A DNA stretch of 64,000 bases from Marinisporobacter balticus (GTDB lineage: Bacteria; Bacillota; Clostridia; Peptostreptococcales; Thermotaleaceae). The number at the start of each line of letters is the position of its first letter. Position 1 is the stretch's first letter. Position numbers and translations under genes: made by a program. This document shows, piece by piece, positions 17,974 through 26,290 of this stretch. The notes beneath the pieces were generated by a model. It did no database searches. It had not been told where the DNA came from and saw only the letters and a program-made list of their open reading frames with translations. The stretch spans positions 1-64,000 of the forward strand of contig NZ_SLWV01000010.1 in NCBI RefSeq assembly GCF_004345705.1, given 5' to 3'.

Positions 17974-18038
17974 ATTATATTTTGTGACATGAGAAATAGA
18001 AGTACTTTTTTGTACATTTTTAATATTTGTACATTTTT
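17974..18038 (-). promoter_or_regulatory. mgl promoter with two direct-repeat activator sites
   Basis: Leftward -10 TATAAT lies at 17979-17974 with a poor -35 (CTTCTA). Immediately upstream are two copies of the 13-base sequence AAAAATGTACAAA (complement of 18009-18021 and 18026-18038), spaced 17 bases apart. A weak -35 next to tandem repeats is the usual layout of an activator-dependent promoter. The regulator is not in the window. Confidence 0.5.
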
Positions 18039-18059
18039 TATATCTACGATTATTTCATT

Positions 18060-18088
18060 AACCCTCATATGGTCTTTTGCATACGCTA
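18060..18088 (+). promoter_or_regulatory. candidate sigma-K promoter
   Basis: AACC (18060-18063), a 16-base spacer and CATACGCTA (18080-18088) match the sigma-K consensus mACm-N16/17-CATAnnnTA. It lies 55 bases upstream of the start of the 147-aa Pro/Tyr-rich protein. Confidence 0.5.
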
Positions 18089-18143
18089 TATTATGGAAGA
18101 TCTGAAAATTCATAAAGATATAAAATAAAGAGGAGGTATTCAA

Positions 18144-18587
18144 ATGTATTATCATTCTATGGTAAATCCAACTTTATTTCCTAGTGATCACATGGATGAA
18201 TATGCACAATTCATCCATCAATATGGAGATAAACCAGAATCCTATATTTGGGAGGAAATTACGCGTGTAAAAAATCTTGTTTCTGAAGAAGTATTGCAAA
18301 GGTATATGAAAGACCTCAGCTTGTTTTCTAAGATGGATGCATTCATGACAGATACTCAGAAACAAAATATCGATAGACTACAAAGTATGTTAGCAGCACC
18401 ATCAAATTCTCAAGCTATGTACCAATCTGTTGTTACAAGTGAATCTTTTGGCACAAGTTTATTATTATGGTTTCTAATCCTCACAGCAATATGGCCAAGA
18501 CCATCCTATCCTCGCCCTAAACCATATCCACCCTATAGGCCCTATCCTCCGTACAGACCACCCTACAGTCCTTTTGGGTTTTTCTAA
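18144..18587 (+). CDS. Pro/Tyr-rich protein, spore coat candidate
   Basis: This 147-residue protein has a soluble helical N-terminal part (about 1-100), one hydrophobic segment (SLLLWFLILTAIWP, about 109-122), and a 25-residue C-terminal tail made of repeating PYPPYRP units rich in Pro, Tyr and Arg. Pro/Tyr-rich tails with hydrophobic helices are common in clostridial spore coat and surface proteins. The ATG follows AGAGGAGGT. A sequence matching the sigma-K consensus lies upstream and a strong terminator follows, so it is probably a monocistronic late mother-cell gene. No named family is recognised; coat location is inference. Confidence 0.65.
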   Translation: MYYHSMVNPTLFPSDHMDEYAQFIHQYGDKPESYIWEEITRVKNLVSEEVLQRYMKDLSLFSKMDAFMTDTQKQNIDRLQSMLAAPSNSQAMYQSVVTSESFGTSLLLWFLILTAIWPRPSYPRPKPYPPYRPYPPYRPPYSPFGFF

Positions 18588-18595
18588 ATAAAAAT

Positions 18596-18632
18596 TAGGC
18601 TAAAGAGATCAATTTTTCATCTCCTTAGCCTA
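18596..18632 (+). terminator. terminator-like hairpin after the Pro/Tyr-rich gene
   Basis: TAGGCTAA-A-GAGAT pairs with ATCTC-C-TTAGCCTA around a loop containing TTTTT. It begins 9 bases after the stop codon. Confidence 0.7.
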
Positions 18633-18666
18633 TAACTTTGTCTAAAGCCTGCAATCATAATCTTCT

Positions 18667-18762
18667 TTATGCATCTAAAACCTGTTTGGTACTTCCTATT
18701 TTTACGATTTGACCTTCATTGAGAACCGTTACCCTGTCAGCAACCATGCACGCTAAATTATT
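18667..18762 (-). pseudogene. C-terminal remnant of an ABC transporter ATPase
   Basis: About 31 codons ending in a TAA translate to NNLACMVADRVTVLNEG then QIVKIGSTKQVLDA. This matches the post-H-loop region of iron-siderophore/cobalamin-type ABC ATPases (consensus HDLNLAxxYADRVxVLxxGxIVxxGxxxEVL). No Walker motifs lie upstream; a small membrane ORF and then the YetF gene follow. It is best read as a relic of a deleted transporter gene. The H-loop His is already replaced. Confidence 0.55.
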
Positions 18763-18845
18763 TCTTTTTTCACCAACACATACAAAAGAACAAATCCTGC
18801 TATTATAAACAAAGCTGTAAAGACCGCCTCATAAAGTAAATCCAT
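18753..18845 (-). CDS. putative single-pass membrane peptide (30 aa)
   Basis: An ATG preceded by GAGGTGAATGAAG at good spacing opens a 30-codon frame encoding MDLLYEAVFTALFIIAGFVL followed by LYVLVKKEII. It is one hydrophobic helix with an acidic N-terminal side and a basic C-terminal end. KdpF-like and other small membrane subunits have this size, but no partner genes are here. It slightly overlaps the relic ABC ATPase frame. The good ribosome-binding site supports translation. Confidence 0.4.
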   Translation of the reverse strand: MDLLYEAVFTALFIIAGFVLLYVLVKKEII

Positions 18846-18964
18846 CTTCATTCACCTCATTAATTTTTTTATTTAAGCATAGTATTCTCAAAGAGTAACA
18901 AAATAATATATAACGGCTGAAGCTTTATCCATGCTAAATCAATCTATATGGGAGTTGATACAAA

Positions 18965-19693
18965 GTGAAATTATATTTAGAAATTGTCATTCAAACTTTT
19001 TTAGCTTTTTTTACAATCTTGTTCGTTACGAGACTTTTAGGAAGGCAACAGATCTCACAATTAACATTTTATGAGTACGTAAATGGTATTACTTTTGGTT
19101 CAATTGCTGCTACATTGGCTACAGATCTTGATGGTAGAACGATGCAACATTTCATTGGACTTGTTTTATTCGGGTTACTTACAGGCATTTTTTCATTCAT
19201 TGCGCTAAAAAACAGAAGTTTTAGAAAAGTCGTAGAAGGGGAGCCTGTATTAGTCATACAAAATGGTAAAATCCTTGAAAAAAATCTAAACCGGATTCGC
19301 TATAGTATAGATGATTTAAATGTTCTTTTGCGGCAAAATGATTGTTTATCTGCAGAAGTTGTTGATTATGGTATATTAGAGAGTAATGGTAAGTTAAGTA
19401 CCATAAAAAAACCAGAGGAAAACACAGTTACATTAAAAGATTTAAATATAATCGCAAAAGCTGAAACGATTCCTACAGAAATCATTATTGGAGGTCAAAT
19501 CATCTATGAAAATTTAAAGAAAAGGAAATTAAATGGGAAAGATCTCATGAATAAACTTATCGCTTTTGGCGTGAAAAGAACAGATGAAGTCATGTATGCG
19601 ACCATAGATACAAATGGAAAAATGTATGTTGACAAATATAATGATCAATTAAAAGATGTAGTTGACTTTAGTGAGAATAATAAAAACATATGA
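18965..19693 (+). CDS. DUF421 (YetF-like) membrane protein
   Basis: This 242-residue protein has three N-terminal membrane helices (about 1-80) and the family segments RLLGRQQISQLTFYEYV and GSIAATLA, then a cytosolic alpha/beta domain with GEPVLVIQNGKILEKNL and RYSIDDLNVLLRQ. These fit YetF/YdfR-type DUF421 proteins of Firmicutes, whose biochemical role is not settled; some are sporulation-associated. The start is a GTG preceded by GGGAGTTGATACAAA. A longer C-terminal part with a second IIIGGQIIYENLKKR unit matches the duplicated domain of this family. Confidence 0.85.
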   Translation: MKLYLEIVIQTFLAFFTILFVTRLLGRQQISQLTFYEYVNGITFGSIAATLATDLDGRTMQHFIGLVLFGLLTGIFSFIALKNRSFRKVVEGEPVLVIQNGKILEKNLNRIRYSIDDLNVLLRQNDCLSAEVVDYGILESNGKLSTIKKPEENTVTLKDLNIIAKAETIPTEIIIGGQIIYENLKKRKLNGKDLMNKLIAFGVKRTDEVMYATIDTNGKMYVDKYNDQLKDVVDFSENNKNI

Positions 19694-19808
19694 AGATAGA
19701 TCTACCCCTTTCAAAAAATCTAAAAAAACTGATAGTCCTCTAAATAAAAAAATGTTATAAAATTCTATTTCGTGATATAATTTTACAAACAGGAAAGGGA
19801 GGGATTCT

Positions 19809-21671
19809 ATGGATCATAGCACAATTTCATATAATTCTTTATTAATCATTATATTACTAGCAACCTTTGTGCCATTTATCATCAAAAAAATGAAGTGGTT
19901 ACCAATTCCTATCGTTGTAGGAGAAGTAATTGCAGGAATGATTATTGGAAAGAGTGGCTTTAACCTTATTGAAGAAACTGCTTGGTTAAATTTTCTTTAT
20001 ACCTTTGGATTTGCGTTTTTGATGTTTCTATCAGGTCTCGAAATTGATTTTAACCTTATAAAGTCTACAGGAAAAACATCGCAAGAAAAATGGTATAAAA
20101 AGCCTTTTACGCTTGCCTCTTTTTTGTTTATGGGTACACTTTTTCTGGCCTATAGCATTGCCTATATTTTAAAGCAATTTCATTTTATTGCAAATATTCC
20201 TTTAATCACATTAATTTTTAGTACCACTTCTTTAGGCATCGTAGTTCCTACATTAAAGGAAAAGAATCTATTGCATGGGGCATACGGTCAGATTATATTG
20301 CTGGCTGCATTAATCGCAGATTTTGCCACAATGGTATTGGTAACTGTATATATATCCTTGTATACTTCTGCAGCAGGTTATAAAGTTTTTTTAGTGCTTT
20401 TATTATTTATAGCATTTTTTGTTTTTTATAAAATGGGTCTTAAAATTGCTGGAAAAAAGATTATAGAAGATCTTTCGCATGCAACATCACAAATAAAGGT
20501 TCGTGGCGCATTTTCTCTCATATTGATATTTATTGCCTTAGCACAAAGTTTAGGAACAGAAATTATTCTCGGAACCTTTTTAGCTGGTTTGATTGTTTCG
20601 TTGCTTGATGAAGGAGATCATTCCGATTTATCCGTCAAATTGGACGCCATCGGTTATGGATTTTTTATCCCCATATTTTTTATTATGGTAGGCGCAAATT
20701 TTGATATTCGTTCTGTCATTAATAATCCAAAATCCATTTATCTCCTTCCTGCGCTATTGGTCGCTGTATATGCAGTAAAGATCATTCCTGCTTTCATCTT
20801 GAAAATGAAATTTTCTTTAAAGGCATCTCTTTCTGCAGGATTTTTATTATCTTCGAGATTAAGTCTGATTATTGCAACTAGTGCCATTGGTTTAAAATTA
20901 AATATTATTAGTAAAGAAACAAACGGAACAATCATATTGGTTGCCATTCTTACATGTACCGTATCTCCACTATTGTTTAATAAATTATCTGCTGCATCTC
21001 CTAGTAGAAAGAACAATAGTGTTTATATGATCGGTGTAAAACAAAAAACATTATTACTTGCAAAAAGATTGCAACATTCTGGTGCAGATATCTCCTTTAT
21101 CACCCACAATCCAGAAAAGTATGAAAAAACACGAAAACAAAATTATAACGTATATTTAGGAGATACACTAGATATTGATTTCCTTCAAAAAACGGGTATA
21201 CAGGACGCAAAAACAGTTGTTATTTATAAAACGACGGATGATATTAGTACTGAAATTTGTAGAATATGTAGAGATGTACTGGGCATTGAGAATCTTCTTT
21301 TATTAACGAATAACCAAGAAAATCTGTTAAAAGAAAATAAATATGGTGCAACGGTCATATCTCCTGAATTTGCTACAGTATTTATGGCTGAGAACTTAAT
21401 TTTACATCCAAAAGCCTTTTCACTTTTATTTGAAGAAGAAGAAAATGATTTTTGTATGTGCGAGATCCATCTTAAAAATCCAAATTATTTTGATTATCCG
21501 ATAAGATCTTTGAAGTTACCGGGAGATTGTTTGATCTTATCTATCCTCAGAGAAGGGGTAAAAATTATTCCTCATGGGAATAACATTTTAAGATCTGGTG
21601 ACTTAATTATGCTCGTAGGATCAAAAGAACATGTGAAAGATGCAGAATTGCTATTCGAAAATCTACAGTAA
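19809..21671 (+). CDS. CPA2-family monovalent cation:proton antiporter with RCK domains
   Basis: This 620-residue protein has an N-terminal Na+/H+ exchanger domain with about twelve helices (residues 8-390). It has KefB/GerN-like motifs GEVIAGMIIGKSGF and FLSGLEIDF near the start and the GTFLAGLIVSLL region. A TrkA-N/RCK domain follows (about 400-520), then a TrkA-C domain (about 530-620) ending LVGSKEHVKDAE. The usual GxGxxG nucleotide loop of the RCK domain reads IGVKQKT here, so NAD binding may be lost. It exports K+ or Na+ in exchange for protons. It has a GGGAGGG ribosome-binding site. Confidence 0.88.
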   Translation: MDHSTISYNSLLIIILLATFVPFIIKKMKWLPIPIVVGEVIAGMIIGKSGFNLIEETAWLNFLYTFGFAFLMFLSGLEIDFNLIKSTGKTSQEKWYKKPFTLASFLFMGTLFLAYSIAYILKQFHFIANIPLITLIFSTTSLGIVVPTLKEKNLLHGAYGQIILLAALIADFATMVLVTVYISLYTSAAGYKVFLVLLLFIAFFVFYKMGLKIAGKKIIEDLSHATSQIKVRGAFSLILIFIALAQSLGTEIILGTFLAGLIVSLLDEGDHSDLSVKLDAIGYGFFIPIFFIMVGANFDIRSVINNPKSIYLLPALLVAVYAVKIIPAFILKMKFSLKASLSAGFLLSSRLSLIIATSAIGLKLNIISKETNGTIILVAILTCTVSPLLFNKLSAASPSRKNNSVYMIGVKQKTLLLAKRLQHSGADISFITHNPEKYEKTRKQNYNVYLGDTLDIDFLQKTGIQDAKTVVIYKTTDDISTEICRICRDVLGIENLLLLTNNQENLLKENKYGATVISPEFATVFMAENLILHPKAFSLLFEEEENDFCMCEIHLKNPNYFDYPIRSLKLPGDCLILSILREGVKIIPHGNNILRSGDLIMLVGSKEHVKDAELLFENLQ

Positions 21672-21675
21672 CCTG

Positions 21676-21699
21676 GGTGAGATTCTCTCGCCTTTTTTT
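21676..21699 (+). terminator. terminator of the antiporter gene
   Basis: GGTGAGA pairs with TCTCGCC (one G-U pair) across a 3-base loop, followed by seven T. Confidence 0.6.
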
Positions 21700-21707
21700 A
21701 CACAAAA

Positions 21708-21748
21708 ATACAGGATCATTGCCTTTAGTGAAACGCTAGATCCTGTAT
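21708..21748 (-). terminator. hairpin after the LysM-nucleotidase gene
   Basis: ATACAGGATC and GATCCTGTAT form a perfect 10-bp stem with a 21-base loop, followed leftward by TTTTTGTG. It probably ends the leftward 5'-nucleotidase gene. Confidence 0.5.
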
Positions 21749-21791
21749 CTATAATGAAATCATAAAAATATTTGCTTTTAATTGATTAAAA

Positions 21792-23513
21792 CTAATTCGC
21801 TGGAACGATTAGCTCTTGTCCATTTATGATCAAGTTAGGATTTTTTAATTGATTCATTTGAGCAAGCTTTTCCCAAGTCGTTTTGTATTTTTCTGCGATC
21901 TTCCAAAGTACATCTCCAGATTTTACAACGTATACATATGATTTCGTCTTTTGAACTTCTGGAACATCCACTTTAATCTCTTCAGCTTTTTCAGCAACAG
22001 AAGCTATAACTCTTCCTTCTATCGTTGGTGCTACTTCTCCTAGCTTTTCCATGTATGCAATCAATGCTTCATCTAGCGCTGAAAATTCTATTAATACAGG
22101 TGCATCTTTAAACATTGTATAATTATCTCCTCCTGCAGCTAAGAAGTCATTTGTAGCTACAAGATACGTTTTTTCTAGCTCTAATGGTGCTCCATTTACC
22201 ATTACATCAACAATTCTATTTCCTACAGGTTTATTTGTATCGATCTTAAAAGTCATTCCTCCTACATGAGGAAATGCACCCTTTGCCTCTGGATATGCAT
22301 CTGTACCATGTTCTAAGGCCTCTAGTATTTGCTTACCCGTAAGATTTTTTGTCACGATATAGTTTCCAAATGGAAGTACCGTAATGATTTCTTCTTTTGT
22401 AATCTCCCCTTTATTAATAGATGCTCTGATGCCACCACCATTTGTAATCGCTACTTCTGCTTTTGTTTCTGCTAACATAGCATCTGCAATTAAATTTCCT
22501 AAGTTTGTTTCTCCTACTCTTACATGGTCTCTTTCACCATCTAGTGAAACATTTGTTTTTCCTACTACTTGGCTTAATACTGATTTTTGTCCATTTTTTA
22601 TATCGGCTACAACTTTTATTACCTCTGCATCTTGTGTTGTATTTGCTGCCTCTTCTTTTGTAATCAATACAGCTTCTTTTGAAACTAATTTGTTATCAGC
22701 AAATTTCAATGTGACTTTTCCAAGGTTTTTATCATATTCACCAGCACTTGCAATTAGTGTATTTCCTACTACTTTTCCTTCTGGTAATGTCGTATGACTA
22801 TGTCCATCGATCATCACATCTATTCCTTCTACTTCTTTTGCAATTTTTTCGCTTGTAACTTTACTACTTTCATCCAATCCTATATGGGTTAGGGCAACAA
22901 TAACATCTACCTGTCCTTTTAATTCCTGTACCATTTTTTTTGCTTCATCTACTGGGTCAGTAAAGGTTATTCCCTCAACATTCTTTGGATGCGTCATATA
23001 CGCAGTTTCTGGTGTTGAAAGTCCAAATATTCCAAATCTTATTCCATCTACTTCTTTGATAATATATGACTTTAATAAATTTGTTCCATCCGCTTTTTTT
23101 ACATTTGCAGCTAAGATTGGGAAATTTGTCATACCGTCTAATTCAATCGTTCTATCTTTTCCATAATCAAAGTCATGATTTCCTGCAGCCATGGCATCAT
23201 AACCAATCTGATTCATAATCTTTGCGATACTCTCTCCTTTAACTAATGTTGCTATTGTCTGTCCATGAAAAGCATCTCCTGCATCTAAAACCAATACATT
23301 GGGATTTTTTTCTTTCTGCTCTTTTATGTATGTTGCTATTTTTGCAAATCCCATGCCGTCATATTTTCCTTCTTCAACTCTTGCATGCGTATCATTTGTG
23401 TGAAATAAAAGGATTTCCTTTTCTGTTTGCGCATAGCCATCTAATGCAGAAAATTGGAAACATACGGTAAATACCAACAATACACTTAAAATGATACCGG
23501 TTACTTTTTTCAT
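21792..23513 (-). CDS. bifunctional 5'-nucleotidase / metallophosphatase with C-terminal LysM
   Basis: This 573-residue secreted protein has a signal peptide (residues 1-28). The N-terminal metallophosphatase domain carries HTNDTHARVE, DAGDAFHGQ, GNHDFDYG and DGHSHT (about 30-320). The UshA-type C-terminal substrate domain (about 330-505) has TNGGGIRASIN, LPFGNYIV and NDFLAAGGDNY. A LysM module closes the protein (YVYVVKSGDVLWKIAEKY to NGQELIVPAN, about 525-573). It would hydrolyse extracellular nucleotides to nucleosides and phosphate while held on peptidoglycan by LysM. It has a GGAGAGG ribosome-binding site and its own terminator. Confidence 0.93.
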   Translation of the reverse strand: MKKVTGIILSVLLVFTVCFQFSALDGYAQTEKEILLFHTNDTHARVEEGKYDGMGFAKIATYIKEQKEKNPNVLVLDAGDAFHGQTIATLVKGESIAKIMNQIGYDAMAAGNHDFDYGKDRTIELDGMTNFPILAANVKKADGTNLLKSYIIKEVDGIRFGIFGLSTPETAYMTHPKNVEGITFTDPVDEAKKMVQELKGQVDVIVALTHIGLDESSKVTSEKIAKEVEGIDVMIDGHSHTTLPEGKVVGNTLIASAGEYDKNLGKVTLKFADNKLVSKEAVLITKEEAANTTQDAEVIKVVADIKNGQKSVLSQVVGKTNVSLDGERDHVRVGETNLGNLIADAMLAETKAEVAITNGGGIRASINKGEITKEEIITVLPFGNYIVTKNLTGKQILEALEHGTDAYPEAKGAFPHVGGMTFKIDTNKPVGNRIVDVMVNGAPLELEKTYLVATNDFLAAGGDNYTMFKDAPVLIEFSALDEALIAYMEKLGEVAPTIEGRVIASVAEKAEEIKVDVPEVQKTKSYVYVVKSGDVLWKIAEKYKTTWEKLAQMNQLKNPNLIINGQELIVPAN

Positions 23514-23619
23514 TTTCCTCTCCTCCTTTTATAAAATCTATTTTCCTCTTTGATTATATCAAATTTTTGGACAAAATTATTATTTTTTTATATATTTTCC
23601 AATTGTATATTTAAAAAGA

Positions 23620-23650
23620 AAAAAGAGAATGATGTACGCACTCTCTTTTT
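23620..23650 (-). terminator. terminator of the Na/Pi transporter gene
   Basis: AAAAAGAGA pairs with TCTCTTTTT across a 13-base loop, 17 bases beyond the stop codon. Confidence 0.6.
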
Positions 23651-23667
23651 TTGGATATTTTATGTTA

Positions 23668-25293
23668 TTATTCTGTGGCATCCATTACAGATAATGCGAT
23701 ATTTGATGCATGATCTCCGATTCTTTCTAAATTACTAATCATATCTAAAAAGACAATCCCAGCTTTAGGACTACATTCTTGTTTTGTCAATCTTTCAATA
23801 TGACTTGCTCTAAGAGATTTTTCCATAAGGTCAATCTCTCCTTCTCTTTCGATAACTTTTCTAGCTAGATTCACATCTCCTATTTTTAAAGCACGTATTA
23901 CTTGATTATAAGATTTCATAACTCTCTCATGCATATGTTTTAATTCTTCTGTAGCTTTTTCACTAAAATCTAATTTATTATCAATTCGATAAATAGCATA
24001 CTCTGCTAAATTGTCTGCATGATCTCCCACTCTTTCAATATCATTGATTGTATTAAATAGTCCATTCATCATCTCATGTTGACTTGCTGATAAAGGTTTA
24101 TTCGATAGTTTTACTAGATATTCTGCAATCTCGCGTTCCATACTATTTATAACCTTTTCCATTGCAAAAGTTTCATGGGCTAATTTTTCTTTTTTCTCAA
24201 AAAAAGCATCCATTGATTTTTTATAACTCTCTAAAACTAAATTTGCCATATTTAATGTCTCTTTGATAACTTGAACAATCGCAACAGATGGCGTCTCTAA
24301 CATTCTATCGTCAAGATATTGAATTCCTCTTTGATCTGCCTTTTCAAAATCCTTTATTGGCAAAATGCGGTTTGCCAATTTTACTAATATTGTAGCAAAA
24401 GGTAATAAAAGTAATGTATTTGCAATATTGAAAAAAGTATGCGCGTTTGCTAACTGTCTTGCCGCATTATCTGGAGAAATTTGCTTAACAGCAATGATTG
24501 TAATATTTTTAAACAATACCATAAATAAGATCGTTCCTATTATGTTAAAAGTAAAATGAATAAAAGCTGCTCTCTTTGCTGTTCTATTTGCGCCTATACT
24601 TGATAACATAGCCGTAACACATGTTCCAATGTTTGTCCCAAAAATAATGGGTAAAGATGCTTCTATCGGCAATAACCCTTCACTCGCAAGTGCAATCAAA
24701 ATACCTGTGGTTGCACTACTACTTTGTACGACAGCAGTAATGAAAAATCCAGTGAAAATCGCCATTAAAGCGTCCGTAAATGTACCTTTTCCAAAACTCA
24801 TAAGCATCGTTTTAAATCCTTCATATTCTCGCAGTGGTTTCACCGCATCCTTCATATAGTCCATACCAATAAATAAAATCCCAAATCCAATAAAAACCTC
24901 TGCAATGTTTTTTACTTTTTTATCTTTTGTAAAAATCCAAACACCTACACTAATGCCCACTACAATGGGTGCTATTGCAGATAACTCTAAGGATGCAATT
25001 TGCGCCGTTACAGTTGTTCCTATGTTTGCTCCCATAATAACCCCTGTAGCTTGTACCAAACTCATAATCCCTGCATTTACGAAACCTACAACCATTACAG
25101 TAGTAGCACTACTACTTTGTATAATCATGGTTACTAAAGCCCCAACCGTTACAGCCATGATTCTGTTACTTGTAAGGACTTCAATAATTTTCTTCATTTT
25201 ATCCCCAGCAGATTTCTCTAATCCTTCACCCATTATGGTCATACCATAAAGAAATAACCCTAGTCCACCAAGCAGTTCAAAAACAATTCTCAT
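23668..25293 (-). CDS. Na/Pi cotransporter family protein with PhoU-like domain
   Basis: This 541-residue protein begins with the family segment GLGLFLYGMTIMGEGLEK. It contains the two inverted QSSSATT signatures (MIIQSSSATTVMVV, about residues 57-70, and AVVQSSSATTGILIAL, about 190) typical of NptA/YqeW sodium-phosphate symporters. The C-terminal third (about 340-541) is a helical PhoU-like cytosolic domain with MNGLFNTINDIERVGDHADN and MISNLERIGDHASNIAL metal-binding motifs. It imports phosphate with sodium. It lies just upstream, in the same direction, of the LysM 5'-nucleotidase, separated by a terminator, so the two may serve phosphate scavenging together. Confidence 0.92.
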   Translation of the reverse strand: MRIVFELLGGLGLFLYGMTIMGEGLEKSAGDKMKKIIEVLTSNRIMAVTVGALVTMIIQSSSATTVMVVGFVNAGIMSLVQATGVIMGANIGTTVTAQIASLELSAIAPIVVGISVGVWIFTKDKKVKNIAEVFIGFGILFIGMDYMKDAVKPLREYEGFKTMLMSFGKGTFTDALMAIFTGFFITAVVQSSSATTGILIALASEGLLPIEASLPIIFGTNIGTCVTAMLSSIGANRTAKRAAFIHFTFNIIGTILFMVLFKNITIIAVKQISPDNAARQLANAHTFFNIANTLLLLPFATILVKLANRILPIKDFEKADQRGIQYLDDRMLETPSVAIVQVIKETLNMANLVLESYKKSMDAFFEKKEKLAHETFAMEKVINSMEREIAEYLVKLSNKPLSASQHEMMNGLFNTINDIERVGDHADNLAEYAIYRIDNKLDFSEKATEELKHMHERVMKSYNQVIRALKIGDVNLARKVIEREGEIDLMEKSLRASHIERLTKQECSPKAGIVFLDMISNLERIGDHASNIALSVMDATE

Positions 25294-25731
25294 TTTTTAC
25301 CCTCCTAATAAGTCTCCTATGTAAAATCTCTGCCTTTTATATAATACGTTATTTTTTTGTTGTTTTTGTTAAATCTATGTTAATTTTATTAATTTTCTTT
25401 TTGGAAATTTATTGTAATATTTTTCAACTGTTGAAATTTATAGCTAAATTTTTCTGCATTTATAAAAAATCCTTTAGCCTAAGTATCATCTGTTCAAAGG
25501 CAAAACTCAGATTATCACTATTTCATAGATAAATATCTGATAAATAAAGTGTCATCGAAATCTCTAAGTGAAGATCAAAATACGAAAAACAACATTGAAA
25601 ATTTTACAAGAATACTTTCTTTCAAAAAATAATTACCAAAATATAGCTTAGATTAACGCTTATGATATTTCTGTGAAAAATATGAACAGTTTGTATAATC
25701 TTTTGATATTAATGTATTAGGAGGTGAAAAA
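25294..25731. other. 438-base intergenic region
   Basis: No coding frame with a ribosome-binding site, tRNA or riboswitch was recognised. It contains the leftward promoter of the Na/Pi gene and, near its right end, a TATAAT at 25694-25699 that could drive the tandem paralogs. Confidence 0.4.
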
Positions 25732-26241
25732 ATGCCAAACTATAATCTTATTGGACCAATCAAAGCAAATACAATAACTTCTTCAGAAATTGCATCATCA
25801 GAAGGAATTATATTTTCTGTTACTACTGGAGTAGCAATAGTTGCTGCAAATAATTATCTTGGAGTAGATATTTCAAACCCATCCGGTTCTAATAAAACCC
25901 TATGTCTATTAAACCTATGCATTAGCTCCAATCTTGAAGTAACCATGGAAATTATTTTAGATGGTTTAGTAAATGGTACAAGTATAACTCCTCACAATTT
26001 AAATACAGCATATAGTAGTACTACATTGACAACAGCTAGCTATAAAAATCAAAGTGGTGACCCTATTGCTTCGGGAACGAAAATAATAGGTGCTTTTGCT
26101 CAAGCATCAGGAGTCACCATATATCCTTGTAATGGGAATGTAAAAATAACACCTAATCATTCAATCGCTTTCCGTATTCAGAATAAAAATGGTGGATCTA
26201 ATAATTATATATCCCTTAATGTTGTTTATATAGAATCTTAA
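25732..26241 (+). CDS. uncharacterised beta-rich protein, tandem copy 1
   Basis: This 169-residue protein has no signal peptide and no membrane helix. The sequence is rich in Asn, Ser, Thr and Ile with alternating hydrophobic residues, suggesting a beta sandwich. Landmarks are the N-terminal MPNYN, NTITSSEIASSEG, a central MEIILDGL, and the late AQASGVTIYPCNGNVKI followed by NHSIAFRI. All are conserved in the neighbouring copy. The ribosome-binding site TAGGAGGTG is excellent. I do not recognise the family. Strong expression signals and Asn/Ser/Thr-rich composition are compatible with a spore or surface structural protein, which is inference. Confidence 0.65.
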   Translation: MPNYNLIGPIKANTITSSEIASSEGIIFSVTTGVAIVAANNYLGVDISNPSGSNKTLCLLNLCISSNLEVTMEIILDGLVNGTSITPHNLNTAYSSTTLTTASYKNQSGDPIASGTKIIGAFAQASGVTIYPCNGNVKITPNHSIAFRIQNKNGGSNNYISLNVVYIES

Positions 26242-26290
26242 AGAACTAAACTATATTTTTATAACTTTCCTATATTAGGAGGTGAAATAC

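Noticed and set aside
26282..26290. GTG start of the second paralog at 26282
   Set aside because: The GTG is part of the GGAGGTG ribosome-binding site and the first paralog begins at the matching ATG.
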